A stretch of DNA of 64,000 nt from Cellulomonas rhizosphaerae (lineage in GTDB: Bacteria > Actinomycetota > Actinomycetes > Actinomycetales > Cellulomonadaceae): contig NZ_QWKP01000222.1 in the NCBI RefSeq assembly GCF_003470205.1, forward strand, positions 1-64,000, read 5' to 3'. Shown here one piece after another: positions 1 through 9,088 of the stretch; position 1 is the first letter of the stretch, and each line of letters begins with the position of its first letter. The position numbers were made by a program, and so were the translations under genes. The notes under the pieces were generated by a model that was not told the origin of the DNA, ran no database searches, and saw nothing but the letters and a program-made list of their open reading frames with translations.

Positions 1-2
1 TC

Positions 3-665
3 TTCACGGCGAGCGCCGTGCTGCTCGTCGTCTACTACATGGGCAGCCAGGGCCCGAAGTTCCGGGCGGCGGTGCTGCGCCTGTTCGCGCCGAACCGTCA
101 GGTCGAGGTGCTGCGGCTGTGGGAGGTCTCGCAGGCGAAGGTCGCCGACTTCATCACCTCGCGGCTGGTGCTCGCCGGGCTCTCGACCGCGTTCACGTTC
201 GTCTTCCTGACGATCGTGCACGTCCCGTACGCGCTCCCGCTCGCGGCCTTCACGGGCATCGTGTCGCAGTTCATCCCGACGATCGGCACGTACATCGGCG
301 GTGCACTGCCCGTGGCCGTGGCGCTGACGATCTCACCCGCCAAGGGCCTGCTCGTCCTGCTGTTCATCATCGCCTACCAGCAGGTCGAGAACCTGATCTT
401 CTCCCCCAAGGTCTCCGCGCAGTCGCTCGAGCTCAACCCCGCGGTCCCGTTCCTGGGCGTCATCGGGTTCGGTGCGCTGTTCGGTGCGCTGGGAGCGTTC
501 CTGGCGCTGCCCGTGCTCGCCACGATCCAGGCGATCTCGCACACGTACATCCGCCGCCACGACCTGGTGGACTCGCCGCTGCTGCAGGAGGACGTCGCCG
601 CGCTCAAGCGCAACCGCGGGTGGAAGGACCTGCCCGACGACGAGGCCGACGAGCCTCAGCCGTAG
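3..665 (+). CDS. AI-2E family transporter, C-terminal part (runs in from the left edge)
   Basis: The reading frame is open from the left window edge, so the N-terminus is missing; about 220 residues are visible. The family (YdiK/TqsA/PerM-like) consists of multi-spanning membrane proteins linked to autoinducer-2 or other export, and the substrate here is unknown. Visible features are hydrophobic segments, a conserved loop FIPTIGTYIGG, then QQVENLIFSPKV and a final membrane segment ending in a polar tail (DLPDDEADEPQP). It meets glnE tail to tail and the two coding regions overlap by 10 bp (656-665), leaving no room for a terminator between them. Confidence 0.85.
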   Translation, partial: FTASAVLLVVYYMGSQGPKFRAAVLRLFAPNRQVEVLRLWEVSQAKVADFITSRLVLAGLSTAFTFVFLTIVHVPYALPLAAFTGIVSQFIPTIGTYIGGALPVAVALTISPAKGLLVLLFIIAYQQVENLIFSPKVSAQSLELNPAVPFLGVIGFGALFGALGAFLALPVLATIQAISHTYIRRHDLVDSPLLQEDVAALKRNRGWKDLPDDEADEPQP

Positions 666-3600
666 AAGACGCGCTCGACCACCGCGCGGGCCCGCCGGGC
701 CGTGCGCAGGTAGTCCTGCTCGAGCTCGCCGCCGGATCCCGCGGGGTACCCGACGACGCGGGCGAGCCCGGCGAGCGCCTGGCGGTCGTGCGGCAGCACG
801 TCCACCTGGCCCCCGTCGGCGCGGCCGGTCCAGAGGACGTTGGCGTCCCGCAGCCGTGACGCGAACTTCCACGCGTCGACGAGCGCGCGGCGGTCGTCTC
901 CCGCGAGCAGCCCGGCCTCCTGCGCGGCGGCCAGCGCCTCGGTCGTCGACGTCGTCCGCAGGGCCGGAACGCGCGCCGCGTGCTGCAGCTGCAGCAGCTG
1001 GGCGGTCCACTCGACGTCGGAGATCCCACCGCGGCCGAGCTTGAGGTGCCGCGTCGGGTCGACCCCGCGGGGCAGCCGCTCCGCCTCGACGCGGGCCTTG
1101 ATCCGTCGCACCTCGCGCTCGACGGACGCGTCGAGACCACCGGGTGGGTAGCGCAGCGGCGCCACGAGGTCGACGAACCGGCGGCCGAGCTCCTCGTCGC
1201 CCGCGACCGGCCGGGCCCGCAGCAGCGCCTGGCTCTCCCAGGGCGCCGACCACCGGTCGTAGTACTCGGCGTACGCGTCGAACGAGCGCACGAGCGGGCC
1301 GTTGCGGCCCTCCGGGCGCAGGTCGGCGTCGACGGCCAGCGTCGGCTCGGGCCCGACTGCCCCGAGGAGCTGGCGGATCCGCGTGGCGACCGAGAGCGCG
1401 AACTCCTGCGCCTGCACGGGATCGACGCCCGGGCGCGGGTCGTGCACGAAGAGCACGTCGGCGTCCGAGGAGTAGCTCATCTCTCCGCCGCCGAGCCGGC
1501 CCATCGCGACGACGAGCAGCTTGGTCGGTGTCTTGTCGAGGCCGCGCTCGGCCCTGGCCTCCCAGGCGGCGACGCGCAGCGCGCCGACGAGCACGACGTC
1601 AGCCGCCCGCGTCAGGCTCGCCGCTGCGCGCGTCCCGGTGACCACCCCGAGCACGTCCGCGGCCGCCGTGCGCGCGAGCTCGCGGCGGCGCAGTCCGCGC
1701 AGCAGGCCGATCGCCACGACGGGGTCGTGCGCCCGCGTGAGGATCGCGTCCGCCTCCGCCCACATGCGCTCGTAGGTGCGCGGTTCGAGCTCCTCGTCCT
1801 CGGCCAGCCAGCCGACCGACTCGGGCGAGCGCATCAGCGCATCGGCCACGTAGCGGCTGGTCGACAGCACGCGGGCCAGGCGCTGGGCAGCCGCCGCGGA
1901 GTCGCGCAGCAGCTTGAGGTACCAGTGCGTGGTACCGAGCGACTCCGACAGCCGCCGGAAGGCGAGCAGCCCGCCGTCCGGGTCCGGGCCGTCCGCGAAC
2001 CAGCCGAGCATCACGGGCAGCAGCTGGCGCTGGATGGCCGCGCGGCGCGAGATGCCGCCGGTCAGAGCGGCGATGTGCCGCAGCGCGCCGGTCGGGTCGA
2101 GGTAGCCGATCGCCGCGAGCCGGGCGCGTGCCGCCTCGGGCGCGAGGCTCGCCTCCTCGGTCGACAGCTGCGCGGTGGCCGGCAGCAGCGGGCGGTAGAA
2201 CAGCTCCTCGTGCAGGCTGCGGACCTCGCGCTTGACCGACCGCCAGCGCTCCATGAGCCCGTCCGCGCCCTCGGCGCGCATGCCCACCGAGCGCGCCAGG
2301 CGGCGCAGGTCGGTCTCCCCGGTCGGCATGAGGTGGGTGCGGCGCAGCCGGTGCAGCTGGATGCGGTGCTCGAGCAGGCGCAGGAACCGGTAGCAGACGG
2401 CGAGCCGTGCGGCGTCGTCCCGGCCCACGTAGCCCGCCTTGGCGAGCGCCGCCAGCGCCGTGAGCGTGCTCGGGCTGCGGATCTCCTCGTCGGCGCGGCC
2501 GTGCACGAGCTGCAGCAGCTGGACCGTGAACTCCACGTCCCGCAGCCCGCCGACGCCGAGCTTGATCTGCCGGTCCGCCTCGGCAGCGGGCACGTGCGAC
2601 TCGACCCTGCGGCGCATCGCCTGGGAGTCCTCCACGAAGTTCTCCCGCTGCACGGCGGCCCACACGAACGGCTGCGTCATCGCGACGTACTCGGCGCCGA
2701 GCGCTCGGTCCCCCGCGAGCGGCCGGGCCTTGAGCAGCGCCTGGAACTCCCAGGTCTTGGCCCAGCGCTCGTAGTAGGCGCGGTGGCTCGCGAGCGTGCG
2801 CACGAGCGGTCCGTCCTTGCCCTCGGGTCGCAGTGCCGCGTCGACCGGCCACAGCGCGGGTTCGCCCGACGTGGTCGAGCACGCGCGGGCCAGGCCCGCG
2901 GCCAGCTTCGCCCCGGCGGCCAGCGCGGCAGCCTCGTCGGCACCCTCCACGGGCTCGGCGACGTAGATGACGTCGACGTCCGAGACGTAGTTGAGCTCCC
3001 GGCCGCCGCACTTGCCCATCCCGATCACGCTCAGGCGCACGTCGCGGCCGTGGTCGTCGAGGCCGGCCCGGGCGAGCGCGAGCGAGGCCTCCAGCGCGGC
3101 CGCGGCGAGGTCGGCCAGCGCCGCGGCGACGCCCGGCAGGCGGCTCAGCGGGTCGCTCGCGGTGAGGTCTGCGGCGGCGATCCGCAGGAGGCGGGTGCGG
3201 TAGGCGCGGCGCATCGCGTCGATCCCGGGGTTCCCGACGAGGGTCGCGACCGGGACCTCGTCGTCGGCGCCCGCGCCCACGGCGGACAGCAGCTCGGCGC
3301 GGACCTGCTCGACGGGCACGCCCACGCCGGGCTCGTCGTCGACGAGCACGCGCAGGTTCGCCGGGTGCGCGACGAGCGTGTCGCCGAGCGCGACGGACGC
3401 GCCGACGACCGCCAGCAGCCGGTGGCGCGCCGGACTGTCCTCGAGCAGCACGTCGCGCAGCAGCGGACCGAGCCCAGGGTCGTCGCGCACGACGCCGGCG
3501 AGCTTGGCGAGCGTCAGCAGGGCGGCGTCGGGGTCGCCCACGTCCGCGAGTGGCGCGACGAGCACGTCGGCCACCTCGGGCAGGACGGCCACGAGCGCCT

Positions 3601-3691
3601 CGTCGGCGATGAGCCGCTCGCCGCGCGGGACGTCCTCGACGCCGACGCGCGTGAGCCGGCCCGCCAGGGTCCCGCCGCGGGCCTCGCTCAC
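656..3691 (-). CDS. glnE: Bifunctional glutamine synthetase adenylyltransferase/deadenylyltransferase
   Basis: This enzyme adds AMP to, or removes it from, glutamine synthetase in answer to nitrogen status. The 1011-residue protein has the family's tandem layout. The first nucleotidyltransferase core is at about residues 224-244 (GMGKCGGREL then SDVDVIYV). The second is at about 727-749 (AMGRLGGGEM then SSDADVLFV). Each is followed by a helical uridylyltransferase-like domain with an LGxGGLRD or LGRGGISD motif. The chosen start is GTG at 3691. It lies just downstream of glnA2 on the same strand with a 37-nt gap, so co-transcription is likely. From family knowledge its main target is the GlnA1-type synthetase, which is not in this window. 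Confidence 0.96.
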   Translation of the reverse strand: MSEARGGTLAGRLTRVGVEDVPRGERLIADEALVAVLPEVADVLVAPLADVGDPDAALLTLAKLAGVVRDDPGLGPLLRDVLLEDSPARHRLLAVVGASVALGDTLVAHPANLRVLVDDEPGVGVPVEQVRAELLSAVGAGADDEVPVATLVGNPGIDAMRRAYRTRLLRIAAADLTASDPLSRLPGVAAALADLAAAALEASLALARAGLDDHGRDVRLSVIGMGKCGGRELNYVSDVDVIYVAEPVEGADEAAALAAGAKLAAGLARACSTTSGEPALWPVDAALRPEGKDGPLVRTLASHRAYYERWAKTWEFQALLKARPLAGDRALGAEYVAMTQPFVWAAVQRENFVEDSQAMRRRVESHVPAAEADRQIKLGVGGLRDVEFTVQLLQLVHGRADEEIRSPSTLTALAALAKAGYVGRDDAARLAVCYRFLRLLEHRIQLHRLRRTHLMPTGETDLRRLARSVGMRAEGADGLMERWRSVKREVRSLHEELFYRPLLPATAQLSTEEASLAPEAARARLAAIGYLDPTGALRHIAALTGGISRRAAIQRQLLPVMLGWFADGPDPDGGLLAFRRLSESLGTTHWYLKLLRDSAAAAQRLARVLSTSRYVADALMRSPESVGWLAEDEELEPRTYERMWAEADAILTRAHDPVVAIGLLRGLRRRELARTAAADVLGVVTGTRAAASLTRAADVVLVGALRVAAWEARAERGLDKTPTKLLVVAMGRLGGGEMSYSSDADVLFVHDPRPGVDPVQAQEFALSVATRIRQLLGAVGPEPTLAVDADLRPEGRNGPLVRSFDAYAEYYDRWSAPWESQALLRARPVAGDEELGRRFVDLVAPLRYPPGGLDASVEREVRRIKARVEAERLPRGVDPTRHLKLGRGGISDVEWTAQLLQLQHAARVPALRTTSTTEALAAAQEAGLLAGDDRRALVDAWKFASRLRDANVLWTGRADGGQVDVLPHDRQALAGLARVVGYPAGSGGELEQDYLRTARRARAVVERVFYG

Positions 3692-3728
3692 GCCGCGTCC
3701 CTCGTCGGGCGCCGCCGCCGCAACCGCC

Positions 3729-5066
3729 TCACAGGACCGGCAGGAACCGCTTCAGCTCGAACGGCGTGACCTGCGAGCGGTACTCCTCCCACTCCCGGCG
3801 CTTGTTGCGCAGGAAGAAGTCGAAGACGTGCTCGCCGAGCGTCTCGGCGACCAGCTCGGAGCGCTCCATCACCGAGATCGCGGCGTCGAGCGACTGCGGC
3901 AGCGGCTCGATGCCCAGCGCGCGACGCTCGGCGTCGGTGAGCTCCCACACGTCGTCCTCGGCGCCGTCGGGGAGCTCGTAGCCCTCCTCGATGCCCTTGA
4001 GGCCCGCCGCGAGGATGACCGCGAACGCGAGGTACGGGTTGGTCGCGGAGTCCACCGCGCGGTACTCGATGCGGCTCGAGTTGCCCTTGCCGGGCTTGTA
4101 CATGGGCACCCGGACGAGCGCGGAGCGGTTGTTGTGGCCCCAGCAGATGTAGCTCGGCGCCTCGGCGCCGCCCCACAGCCGCTTGTAGGAGTTCACGAAC
4201 TGGTTCGTCACGGCCGTGATCTCCGCGGCGTGCACCAGCAGGCCGGCGATGAACGAGCGCGCGACCTTCGACAGCTCAAGTGGCGCACCGGGCTCGTGGA
4301 ACGCGTTGCGGTCGCCCTCGAACAGCGACAGGTGCGTGTGCATGCCGGAGCCGGGCTGGTCGGACAGCGGCTTGGGCATGAAGCTCGCGAAGACGCCCTG
4401 CTCGAGCGCGACCTCCTTGACCACCGTGCGGAAGGTCATGATGTTGTCGGCCGTCGTCAGCGCGTCGGCGTAGCGCAGGTCGATCTCGTTCTGACCCGGG
4501 CCCGCCTCGTGGTGGGAGAACTCCACCGAGATGCCCATGGACTCGAGCATGGTGATCGCGGCGCGGCGGAAGTCGTGCGCGGTGCCGCGCGGCACGTGGT
4601 CGAAGTAGCCGCCCTGGTCGACGGGGACCAGCGGCACGCTCGGGTCGGCCGGCGCGTCGAACAGGTAGAACTCGACCTCGGGGTGCGTGTAGAACGTGAA
4701 CCCCTTGTCGCTCGCGCGGCTCAGCGCGCGCTTGAGCACGTTGCGGGAGTCGGCCAGGCTCGGCTCGCCGTCTGGCGTCAGCAGGTCGCAGAACATGCGC
4801 GCCGTGCCGTGCCGCTCGCCGCGCCAGGGCAGGACCTGGAACGTGGTGGGGTCCGGCTTGGCGATCATGTCCGCCTCGTAGACCCGGGTCAGGCCCTCGA
4901 TCGAGCTGCCGTCGAACCCGATCCCCTCGGCGAACGCGGCCTCGAGCTCGGCGGGCGCGACCGCCACCGACTTGAGGATCCCGAGCACGTCGGTGAACCA
5001 GAGACGGATGAAGCGGATGTCCCGCTCCTCGACCGTGCGGAGCACGAACTCCTGCTGCCTGTCCAT
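3729..5066 (-). CDS. glnA2: Type I glutamine synthetase, GlnA2 branch
   Basis: A 445-residue glutamine synthetase (glutamate + ammonia + ATP to glutamine). Typical motifs are FDGSSIEG, the glutamate/metal-binding EFSHHE and PGQNEIDLR region, MHTHLSLFEG, NSYKRLWGG and NRSALVRVP. The sequence follows the actinobacterial GlnA2 type (MDRQQEFVLRT start, ending in FFLRNKRREWEEYRSQVTP) rather than the larger GlnA1. The open frame extends upstream to 5411. The start at 5066 was chosen because family members begin MDRQ and an AGG lies 9 nt upstream; ATG 5075 is a weaker alternative. Placement beside glnE is conserved in actinobacteria. Whether GlnA2 is itself adenylylated is doubtful. Confidence 0.93.
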   Translation of the reverse strand: MDRQQEFVLRTVEERDIRFIRLWFTDVLGILKSVAVAPAELEAAFAEGIGFDGSSIEGLTRVYEADMIAKPDPTTFQVLPWRGERHGTARMFCDLLTPDGEPSLADSRNVLKRALSRASDKGFTFYTHPEVEFYLFDAPADPSVPLVPVDQGGYFDHVPRGTAHDFRRAAITMLESMGISVEFSHHEAGPGQNEIDLRYADALTTADNIMTFRTVVKEVALEQGVFASFMPKPLSDQPGSGMHTHLSLFEGDRNAFHEPGAPLELSKVARSFIAGLLVHAAEITAVTNQFVNSYKRLWGGAEAPSYICWGHNNRSALVRVPMYKPGKGNSSRIEYRAVDSATNPYLAFAVILAAGLKGIEEGYELPDGAEDDVWELTDAERRALGIEPLPQSLDAAISVMERSELVAETLGEHVFDFFLRNKRREWEEYRSQVTPFELKRFLPVL

Positions 5067-5458
5067 GGCGTACATCCTGCCTGACATCCGCGCTGTCCAG
5101 GGCAGTTGTCCGCCGCGCGTCCACCACCAACCTCCGGGGCACACCAGCACTTCCCCTACTCCCCCGGTCCAGCTAGCCGCGACACCGGTCTCGTCCTTGC
5201 TGCCCACTGCGTCCACAGGCTTCCGTGCGCTTCCTGCCCCGCCCGTCATCCGAGCGCCATCTACCTGCTGTGTGCGCGTGGGTGTGCAACACGCCGGGTC
5301 CCGCACGGCGCGTCGCACACCCACGTGCGCGCAGCAAGGGAGGAGCAGCAGCGGGGACGCCGGCATCGAGCCGCCCACAGCCCCCGCAGCGCGGTCAGTC
5401 GTCCACCGCACACGACCTGCCGCAGCCGAGGCCCGTGCGGATCAGCAACCGTGACGGG
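5067..5458. other. Intergenic region between glnA2 and the AbiEi/DUF559-like gene
   Basis: 392 nt between two divergent genes. It holds the palindrome at 5278-5324 and must hold the promoters of both genes, but no convincing -35/-10 pair for glnA2 was found. Long open frames that cross it lack family similarity and are treated as non-coding. Confidence 0.6.
5278..5324. repeat. Dispersed palindrome family, copy 1
   Basis: Arms of 19 nt (5278-5296 and 5306-5324) around a 9-nt loop. The left arm is GTGGGTGTGCAACACGCCG; the right arm is its complement apart from two positions. It is the same element as the copies at 6432, 26181 and 51104. It lies about 210 nt upstream of glnA2 and 134 nt upstream of the AbiEi/DUF559-like gene. 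Confidence 0.9.
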
Positions 5459-6427
5459 ATGAGCAGCTACGAACTCCCGCCGACGCTCCAGGGACTCGCG
5501 CAGCGTCAGCACCAGCTGGTCACGCGCATCCAGCTCGCGGAATCAGGGTTTTCACCGGATGCGGTGCGACGCCGGGTCGCGACCTCCTGGCGGATGGTGC
5601 TTCCGGGGGTGGTGCTGCTCGGCCGGGTGGCTCTCGATCCGACGCAGAAGCTGATCGCCGCTCAGCTCCATGCCGGCGCTGACGCGGTCGTCACCGGAGC
5701 GGCAGCCGCGCGGTGGCACGGACTGCGATACGCCGAGGCCGACGAGTACGTCGACGTGCTGGTCAGTCCCACTCGAAGGCAGCGCTCGGCTGGGTTCGTC
5801 CGGACGCGGCGGACCCGCCGACCGGTCCGCCCGACGCGCGGAGGCGGCATCCTTCAGATCGCACCCGTCGCGAGGGCCGTTGCTGACGCGTGCAGGGTTC
5901 GGGCCGACGAGCGCTACGCGACAGCCCTGGTGCTGGAGTCGATCCAGCGAGGCAAGACCGACCTTCCCTCGATCGTCGATGAGCTCCACGCCGGGCCGAC
6001 CCGCGGTTCGGCCTCGCTCAGGCGGGCTGTCACCGCGGCGGCAGGCGGAGCGTGGAGCGCGCCGGAGAGCGACCTGATCCTTCTCGTCGCGAGCAGCATG
6101 ACCTTGCCGCGCCCGTGGGCCAACCCCGAGCTGAGCACGCTGAGCGGACTGCGGCTCCCCACCCCGGACCTGTGGCTCGACGACGTGGGGATGGCGATCC
6201 AGGTGCACTCCTACGCACACCACGCCGCCGGGCCCGACTGGGAACGGACGATCCGCGCCGACAGTGCGCTCGCCGAAGCCGGCATCCTGCGTATCTCGCT
6301 GACACCCAGCGAGATCGCCCACCGGCCGAGAGCGACCCTGCGCCGGATCGAGGCGATGCACGCATCTCGCTCGCCAACCGATCGTCCTCCGATCCGGATG
6401 ACACCGAGAGTCGCCCCATTGCGGTGA
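5459..6427 (+). CDS. AbiEi-like winged-helix protein with degenerate DUF559 (Vsr-like) C-terminal domain
   Basis: A 322-residue protein of the type often annotated as type IV toxin-antitoxin AbiEi-family or DUF559 protein in actinobacteria. Residues about 10-50 look like a winged helix (LVTRIQLAESGFSPDAVRRR). A middle part carries TGAAAARWHGL. The C-terminal third (about 200-285) resembles the Vsr/PD-(D/E)XK fold: SAPESDL, then TPDLWLDDVGMAIQVHSY, then RADSALAEAGI. Where active relatives have E-V-D the protein has Q-V-H, so nuclease activity is doubtful. No toxin partner lies next to it. ATG 5459 has only a weak GACGGG in front; AACCGT 6 nt upstream may be a leaderless -10. Palindromes lie on both sides, one starting 4 nt after the stop. 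Confidence 0.65.
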   Translation: MSSYELPPTLQGLAQRQHQLVTRIQLAESGFSPDAVRRRVATSWRMVLPGVVLLGRVALDPTQKLIAAQLHAGADAVVTGAAAARWHGLRYAEADEYVDVLVSPTRRQRSAGFVRTRRTRRPVRPTRGGGILQIAPVARAVADACRVRADERYATALVLESIQRGKTDLPSIVDELHAGPTRGSASLRRAVTAAAGGAWSAPESDLILLVASSMTLPRPWANPELSTLSGLRLPTPDLWLDDVGMAIQVHSYAHHAAGPDWERTIRADSALAEAGILRISLTPSEIAHRPRATLRRIEAMHASRSPTDRPPIRMTPRVAPLR

Positions 6428-6431
6428 ACCT

Positions 6432-6478
6432 GTGGGTGTGCGACACGCCGCGATCTGCTCGGCGTGTCGCACACCCAC
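6432..6478. repeat. Dispersed palindrome family, copy 2 (perfect)
   Basis: A perfect inverted repeat: arm GTGGGTGTGCGACACGCCG (6432-6450), loop CGATCTGCT, complementary arm 6460-6478. It begins 4 nt after the AbiEi/DUF559-like stop codon. It could fold as a terminator hairpin, but no T-run follows. It differs from copy 1 at two arm positions and in the loop. Confidence 0.92.
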
Positions 6479-6623
6479 GCGCTCACCGCCGGGCGTCGGG
6501 GCGCGGGCGGCTGCTGGCGCGGTGGTCATCGGATCGCCCGCCTGCACCGATCGGGCGCGGCGGTGGGCGGGGTCACAGGGGGGTGCCGCGCTGCGGGGCG
6601 GGGTGGGTGGATAGGGTCGGGGG

Positions 6624-8249
6624 ATGGTTCGGCCGCGGATTGCGCTCGCTCAGATCGACACGTGCGTCGGGGACGTCGAAGGCAATGCCGCCGCCGTTCG
6701 GTCCTGGGCGCGCAAGGCCGCGGACGCCGGGGCCGACCTCGTCGTGTTCCCCGAGATGACGATCACCGGCTACCCCATCGAGGATCTCGCCCTGCGCGCG
6801 AGCTTCCGCCGCGGTGCCGAGGCGGCGCTGCAGGCCACGGCGAAGGCGCTGGCCGACGAGGGCCTCGGTGAGCTCGCGGTGCTTGTCGGGACCGTCGGCG
6901 AGCGCGAGACCAGCCACGGGGCGCGGCCGACGAACCAGGCGGTGCTGATCCGCCACGGTGTCGTCGAGGCCCGGTACAACAAGCACCACCTGCCCAACTA
7001 CGGCGTGTTCGACGAGTTCCGCATCTTCGCCTCGGGCGAGGACCCGCTGGTCATCGACGTGGCCGGTGCGCGGTTCGGCGTCGTGATCTGCGAGGACATC
7101 TGGCAGGACGGCGGTCCGGTCACGCAGGTGCACGACGTCGACGCGCTCGTCGTGCTCAACGGCTCCCCCTTCGAGGAGGGCAAGGGCCACGTCCGGACCG
7201 ACCTCGCGATGCGCCGCGCGCGACAGGTCAGAGCGCCGGTCGTCTACGTCAACCTCGTCGGCGGTCAGGACGACCTCGTGTTCGACGGCGGCTCGTTCGT
7301 CGCGGGCACCGACGGCACCCTGCTCGCGACCGCGCCGCAGTTCGTCGAGCACCTGCTCGTCTGGGAGATCGGCGAGCCGGGCCCGCAGGTTCCGCCGCTG
7401 GACCCCGACGAGGAGATCTACCGGGCGATCGTCACGGGCCTGGCCGGCTACGTGCGCAAGAACGGCTTCCGCTCGGTGACCCTGGGCCTGAGCGGCGGCA
7501 TCGACTCCGCGCTGACCGCCGCGATCGCCGCCGACGCGATCGGCGGCGAGAACGTCGTGGGCGTCTCGATGCCGTCGCAGCACTCGTCGGGCCACAGCAA
7601 GGACGACGCGGAGGACCTGGCGAAGCGGATCGGCGCGGACTACCGGGTCCAGGCGATCAAGCCGATGGTCGACGCTTTCGAGCAGCAGATGGACATCCAG
7701 GGAGTCACGGCCGAGAACCTGCAGGCCCGCGTGCGGGGCGTCATCCTCATGGCGATCTCGAACCGCGAGGGACACCTGGTCATCGCGCCGGGCAACAAGT
7801 CCGAGCTCGCGACCGGCTACGCCACGATCTACGACGCCGGCAGCATCGGCGGGTTCGCGCCGCTGAAGGACGTGGACAAGTCGCGCGTGTGGGCGCTGGC
7901 CCGCTGGCGCAACAACCACGCGGTCGACCGCGGCGAGGTGCCGCCCATCCCCGAGTCCTCGATCACCAAGCCGCCGAGCGCCGAGCTGCGACCCGGCCAG
8001 GTCGACCAGGACTCGCTGCCGCCGTACGACCTGCTCGACGAGGTGCTCGACGCGTACGTCGAGCACGCCGAGGGCCGCACCGAGCTGCTCGCGCGCGGGT
8101 TCGACCCCGCGGTCGTCGACCGGGTGCTCCAGCTCGTCGACCGCGCCGAGTGGAAGCGCCGCCAGTACCCGCTCGGTCCCAAGGTGACCGCGCTCGCCTT
8201 CGGCCGCGACCGCCGACTTCCCGTCACGAGCCGCTGGCGCGAGCCGTGA
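6624..8249 (+). CDS. nadE: Glutamine-dependent NAD(+) synthetase
   Basis: Last step of NAD synthesis: deamido-NAD + glutamine + ATP to NAD. The 541-residue protein has an N-terminal nitrilase-type glutaminase domain with the expected Glu (VVFPEMTITGYP), Lys (YNKHHLPNYGVFDEFR) and Cys (GVVICEDIWQDGG). The C-terminal synthetase domain has the PP-loop SGGIDSAL from about residue 290 and an APGNKSELATGYAT segment. The start ATG 6624 follows GGTCGGGGG. It is first in a compact run with panB and an EEP-family protein, a cofactor (NAD/CoA) grouping. Confidence 0.95.
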   Translation: MVRPRIALAQIDTCVGDVEGNAAAVRSWARKAADAGADLVVFPEMTITGYPIEDLALRASFRRGAEAALQATAKALADEGLGELAVLVGTVGERETSHGARPTNQAVLIRHGVVEARYNKHHLPNYGVFDEFRIFASGEDPLVIDVAGARFGVVICEDIWQDGGPVTQVHDVDALVVLNGSPFEEGKGHVRTDLAMRRARQVRAPVVYVNLVGGQDDLVFDGGSFVAGTDGTLLATAPQFVEHLLVWEIGEPGPQVPPLDPDEEIYRAIVTGLAGYVRKNGFRSVTLGLSGGIDSALTAAIAADAIGGENVVGVSMPSQHSSGHSKDDAEDLAKRIGADYRVQAIKPMVDAFEQQMDIQGVTAENLQARVRGVILMAISNREGHLVIAPGNKSELATGYATIYDAGSIGGFAPLKDVDKSRVWALARWRNNHAVDRGEVPPIPESSITKPPSAELRPGQVDQDSLPPYDLLDEVLDAYVEHAEGRTELLARGFDPAVVDRVLQLVDRAEWKRRQYPLGPKVTALAFGRDRRLPVTSRWREP

Positions 8250-8281
8250 CCGACACCCCGACCCCCGAGGAGCCCCCCGCC

Positions 8282-9088
8282 ATGACCCCCAAGCGCGTCC
8301 GCGTCCACCACCTGCGCGAGGCCAAGCAGCGCGGCGAGCGCCTGACGATGCTCACGGCCTACGACGCCGCGACGGCCAGCATCTTCGACGCCGCCGGGAT
8401 CGACATGCTGCTCGTCGGCGACTCGATCGGGAACACGATGCACGGCTACCGCACGACCCTGCCGGTCACGGTCGACGAGATCGTCGTGGCCGGCCGGGCC
8501 GTCGCGGGCGCGGCGCAGCGCGCGTTCGTCGTCGCCGACCTGCCCTTCGGCTCCTACGAGGCCGGCCCGGAGCAGGCACTCGCGACGGCCGTGCGGATCA
8601 TGAAGGAGACCGGCGTCTCCGCGGTGAAGTTCGAGGGCGGCCGACGGGTCGCCGCGCAGGTCCGCGCGCTGACCGAGGCCGGCATCCCCGTCGTCGGGCA
8701 CCTGGGCTACACGCCGCAGTCGGAGAACCTGCTGGGCGGCCCGCGCGTGCAGGGCCGGGGCGACGACGCCGCCGAGCAGCTCAGCGAGGACGCCCTCGCG
8801 ATCGCGGAGGCCGGCGCCGTGGCGGTCGTGCTCGAGATGGTCCCCGCGCCCGTCGCGGAGCGGGTCACCGAGATCCTGGCGATCCCGACGATCGGCATCG
8901 GCGCGGGCTCGGCCTGCGACGGTCAGGTGCTCGTGTGGGTCGACATGGCCGGCATGGGCGACTGGTCGCCCAAGTTCGCCAAGCGGTTCGGCGAGGTCGG
9001 CGAGGCGCTCAGGGCCGCGGCCACGGCGTACGCCGACGAGGTCAAGGCCGGCACCTTCCCCGACGCGGCGCACAGCTTCGAGTCGTGA
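8282..9088 (+). CDS. panB: 3-methyl-2-oxobutanoate hydroxymethyltransferase (ketopantoate hydroxymethyltransferase)
   Basis: First committed step of pantothenate and coenzyme A synthesis: transfers a hydroxymethyl group from 5,10-methylene-tetrahydrofolate to 2-oxoisovalerate. At 268 residues it has the normal length. Motifs are TAYDAATA, LLVGDSIGNTMHGY (metal-binding Asp), VKFEGG, HLGYTPQS and VLEMVPAPVAE (catalytic Glu), then GIGAG and CDGQVLV. ATG 8282 was chosen because GAGGAG lies 9 nt upstream. An in-frame GTG at 8246 overlapping the nadE stop would add 12 residues. The stop overlaps the next start by 4 nt (GTGA). Confidence 0.95.
   Translation: MTPKRVRVHHLREAKQRGERLTMLTAYDAATASIFDAAGIDMLLVGDSIGNTMHGYRTTLPVTVDEIVVAGRAVAGAAQRAFVVADLPFGSYEAGPEQALATAVRIMKETGVSAVKFEGGRRVAAQVRALTEAGIPVVGHLGYTPQSENLLGGPRVQGRGDDAAEQLSEDALAIAEAGAVAVVLEMVPAPVAERVTEILAIPTIGIGAGSACDGQVLVWVDMAGMGDWSPKFAKRFGEVGEALRAAATAYADEVKAGTFPDAAHSFES

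Noticed and set aside
980-3769. 929-codon plus-strand open frame opposite glnE
   Set aside because: It mirrors glnE codon bias in a GC-rich genome; the product is Arg/Gly/Gln-rich with no domain.
5225-5458. N-terminal extension of the AbiEi/DUF559-like protein
   Set aside because: It would translate the palindrome and a low-complexity stretch; family members start near ATG 5459.
5278-6478. Palindromes read as a CRISPR-like array
   Set aside because: Only two local copies a kilobase apart with a gene between, and each copy is itself a palindrome with variable loop; there is no spacer structure.
6432-6478. Copy 2 palindrome called as an ordinary terminator
   Set aside because: No T-run on either side, and the same element occurs upstream of divergent genes (copy 1), so termination is not its only possible role.
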